Shown: positions 61,732 through 64,000 of the stretch, in pieces | Numbering within the stretch: the first letter of the stretch is position 1 | Layout: each line of letters starts with the position of its first letter | NCBI GenBank assembly: GCA_958450365.1 | Contig: CAUEEP010000754.1 | Coordinates: forward strand, 1,582,001-1,646,000 | Length of the DNA: 64,000 nt | Reading direction: 5' to 3' | DNA from: Mesorhabditis belari | Taxonomy: Eukaryota; Nematoda; Chromadorea; Rhabditida; Rhabditidae | Notes under the pieces: generated by a model | What the model saw: only the letters and a program-made list of their open reading frames with translations | Told to the model about the DNA's origin: nothing | Databases searched by the model: none | Position numbers and translations under genes: made by a program

Positions 61732-62098
61732 GAGCACGTGTGGCTGACTGGTTAAGTGTCTTTTATCTTAATCGGAAGGTCGAGGGTTCGAACCCCACAT
61801 GCGACATGGTCACCCCCTTCGGATTTCCTTTCCCTTCGGGTTGAGAGGTTTTCTGGAGGGCAGTCTGGTGGTTGTGGCCCCAGTTCTTTAAAGTGACAAG
61901 CCACTCCTTCATCGTCATCTTCCCTTCACCACCAAAAAAAGCTATTTAGTTCCCCATTGAGCTTAGGGTTAGGGAGCCGTCTGTCATGACGTGGGTTAAG
62001 TTAAGATATAGCCTAGTATTGTGTGTGTCGTTGTATTGTGATTGATATATTTCGTGTATGCGATAAATTCACCACTGGTAGCCCCAGTCGGTATTTTT
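61732..62098 (+). mobile_element. tRNA-Lys-derived SINE, copy 2 (367 bp)
   Basis: Nearly identical to 27235-27600, with the same boundaries and internal A and B boxes. I noticed two differences (GTGTC for GTGCC, and one extra A in an A-run). It is inserted next to CGTATTTACTCGAATAAGA. Confidence 0.88.
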
Positions 62099-62384
62099 AA
62101 ATAGAAGACCGGTCTTCTATTTTTTCAATCACCCCCTAGACTCCGTCTTCTATTCGAGGCCGGTCTTCTATTCAAGACGGTTTTATTATTTGCATTCATG
62201 AAAATTTTCGGGAAAGTAACCAGCGTTTAAAAAAAAACTTTTTATAGAAATTTATTGTAACATTTAACAACAAAATTTATCAACAACAACCTTTAATAAC
62301 AACATTAACAACAATTAATAAGAACATAAAAAAGCAGTAATAACAACATTCTCACTTGATTCAATGTCATCCTCTATTAAATCT

Positions 62385-63000
62385 GGAGCTTGCGAATTCC
62401 ATCAAGTCCCTCTGCGCTCGAAATTGAATCGTTTTCACTCTCATCTCTATTGTTTCTATCGGAGTCGATATCTTGACAAAGTTTTGCTAATCTTCCCTTC
62501 AAGCTTGCAATATCCAGCTTGAATCGACCACTCTCAACAGCTTCCCCATTGCGGAAACAAACCATCTGATCATCCTCGCTGTTGGACTCCTTGTTGTCAT
62601 TTTTTGCCGTCACAAAAAATTCGCAAGCCATTAATTGCTTGCAGAGAAAGACTTTGTGAAATCTAGGTTTGATTCGCGAAAAAACTCCTTGGCTTTGTCC
62701 TGAACCATACGTCGAGAAACTTTTAGCTTTTCCTCTCGTTTTTCTTTGATCCATCGATAAGTGGTCTCCTCGACTGCGCGAAATTTAAGCATTCGCCCTC
62801 CTCCTTTTAACCGCTTCGCTCCTTTCGATTCCTTTTGCAGCGACTCCTCTTTTGCCGTCCAGTCTCGAATCATCTTTGGAGTCACCTTAAACTATCGAGC
62901 AGTCGCCTCTTTCGAGTTTTTCTTTGAAAAACGAATGGCCTCGAGTTTAAAGGCTGCACTGTAGGCTTTCCGTTTCGTAGCACCTCCGATCCCCTAAAAA
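62385..63000 (-). pseudogene. Pogo/CENP-B-type transposase N-terminal relic
   Basis: The minus strand reads KRKAYSAAFKLEAIRFSKKN followed by SKEATAR, an in-frame TAG, then FKVTPKMIRDWTAKE, a first helix-turn-helix. A second, TYRWIKEKREEKLKVSRRMV then QDKAKEF, resembles the CENP-B/Tc5 HTH. A shifted frame downstream (62754-62377) is acidic. No catalytic DDE is seen. GAAGACCGGTCTTC palindromes at 62105-62185 may be its end. Confidence 0.72.
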
Positions 63001-63020
63001 AATGCTACTTTTCCGTTATA

Positions 63021-64000
63021 CAGTAGCGGACATTAACTTACGATATTTTTTCTTCTTATCATAATTTTTTTTCTAAACACGCAAATGAGCTAAAAATCAA
63101 ACTAATTGTGTAAGAACAATTGTATTTTGATATTCTGAGTTCAAAAACTTAATAGCATTAAAAAAAATTCTTTTGGAACAAATTTATTAAAACTCGCGAC
63201 GACATTAACTTACGATATTTTGAAAAAACAAGCTCCAACAAATAAAGCAAAAAAAATTAACAACATATAACCAATAAATATTGAGTAAAAACGTTAATAC
63301 TTTGTTGGAAAACCTTTGGCATCAATTACGGCTTTACAGCGACGTTGCATTGACGCGATGAGATTATCGATCGTTACTTGGGGATCTCGCTCCATTTCTT
63401 GACAAGAAGATCAAATTTTTCCTTTGAATTTTTCGTTTTAAACCCTTTGCAGCTTCTTTCGAGTACGTCCCATAAATGTTCAATCGGATTCAAGTCCGGA
63501 CTTTGACTTGGCCACTTCATTAATTGAATTCCTTGTTGAGTGAACCATTGGGAAACTCGATGTGCAATAGGCTTTGGGTCGTTGTCTTGTTGATGGATAA
63601 AGTTTGGCGGCATAAAACAAGTCACACTTGGAAGCATATGGTTTTGCAAGATGTCTAAGTAAACATCTTGATCCATAATGCTGTTTATGCGCTTCAATGC
63701 CACCAATCCGTGCGACGAGAAGCCTCCCCATACAGTTACACTTCCACCTCCATGTTTCACAGTCGGCAAAATATATTTGGGATCAAATTTTTTATTTGGA
63801 GGACGTCGTACAAAGTGCATACCATCAGATCCAAACAAATTGAACTTACTTTCGTCAGTAAAAAGTACATTTGCCCATTGTTGTGGGGTCCAGGTAACGT
63901 GATCCTGAGCGAATTTCACCCGAAGCTTGCGATTCTTGAGAGAAATTAACGGTTTGTGAGCCGGGCGCCGTCCGAATATCTTTGCCTGGTTCAGTCGGCG
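63021..64000 (-). mobile_element. Tc1-like element, transposase nearly intact, runs off the window
   Basis: The end CAGTAGCGGACATTAACTTA follows TA at 63019-63020. The minus-strand transposase enters at 64000 (RRPAHKPLISLKN) and continues through FTDESKFNLFGSDG, GGSVTVWGGFSSHG, HQQDNDPKPIAHRV and SQSPDLNPIEHLWD (D, D, E, 34 residues between the last two). It stops at IPK, TAA about 63374. In the next frame the expected C-terminus (VTIDNLIASMQRRCKAV...PTKY) continues, so one lost base explains the early stop. The N-terminus is outside the window. Confidence 0.92.

Overview
The window looks like nuclear DNA of a nematode. Genes have many short GT-AG introns with T-rich TTTCAG/TTTAG acceptors. 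Several start codons sit just after an unpaired TTTTCAG-type acceptor, as expected for spliced-leader trans-splicing. The orthologue set (cofactor-independent phosphoglycerate mutase, ABTM-1, GUK-1 next to a TFB1M homologue, a PIWI-domain Argonaute) also fits. I cannot name the species. All exon models were read by eye from reading frame, splice sites and remembered protein families; nothing was searched.

Layout. 1-1805: 3' end of an Argonaute gene (+). 1.9-7.7 kb: mariner relics and tandem repeats. 7.8-13.8 kb: promoter and 14-exon synaptotagmin-like gene (+). 14.2-17.6 kb: minisatellites, a duplicated exon-like block and a TA-flanked MITE. 18.4-23.2 kb: ipgm-1 (-), 17 exons, with a MITE in intron 1. 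23.5-35.6 kb: a transposon island (fold-back elements, LINE 3' ends, a tRNA-derived SINE, mariner and Tc1 relics) around one small unidentified gene at 25.6-26.9 kb. 35.9-41.6 kb: tfbm-1 and guk-1 (both -), guk-1 upstream. 44.5-51.9 kb: a TMEM50 gene and abtm-1 (both -). 52.5-55.8 kb: taf-8 (+), divergent from abtm-1. 57.4 kb: a likely first exon of a secreted or membrane protein. 58.4-64 kb: tandem repeats, a probable assembly artefact, a fold-back element, a second SINE copy, a pogo/CENP-B-like relic and a nearly intact Tc1-like transposase running off the end.

The coding genes are mostly housekeeping: glycolysis (ipgm-1), nucleotide metabolism (guk-1), mitochondrial rRNA methylation (tfbm-1), mitochondrial Fe-S/glutathione-type export (abtm-1) and TFIID assembly (taf-8), plus membrane trafficking (synaptotagmin-like, TMEM50) and small-RNA silencing (Argonaute). 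Most unusual are the many long inverted-repeat elements, several inside introns. One, flanked by TTAA, carries what looks like a captured spliced gene fragment. Other points of note are two alternative cysteine-rich 3' exons in abtm-1, and a synaptotagmin that has lost calcium ligands in both C2 domains.
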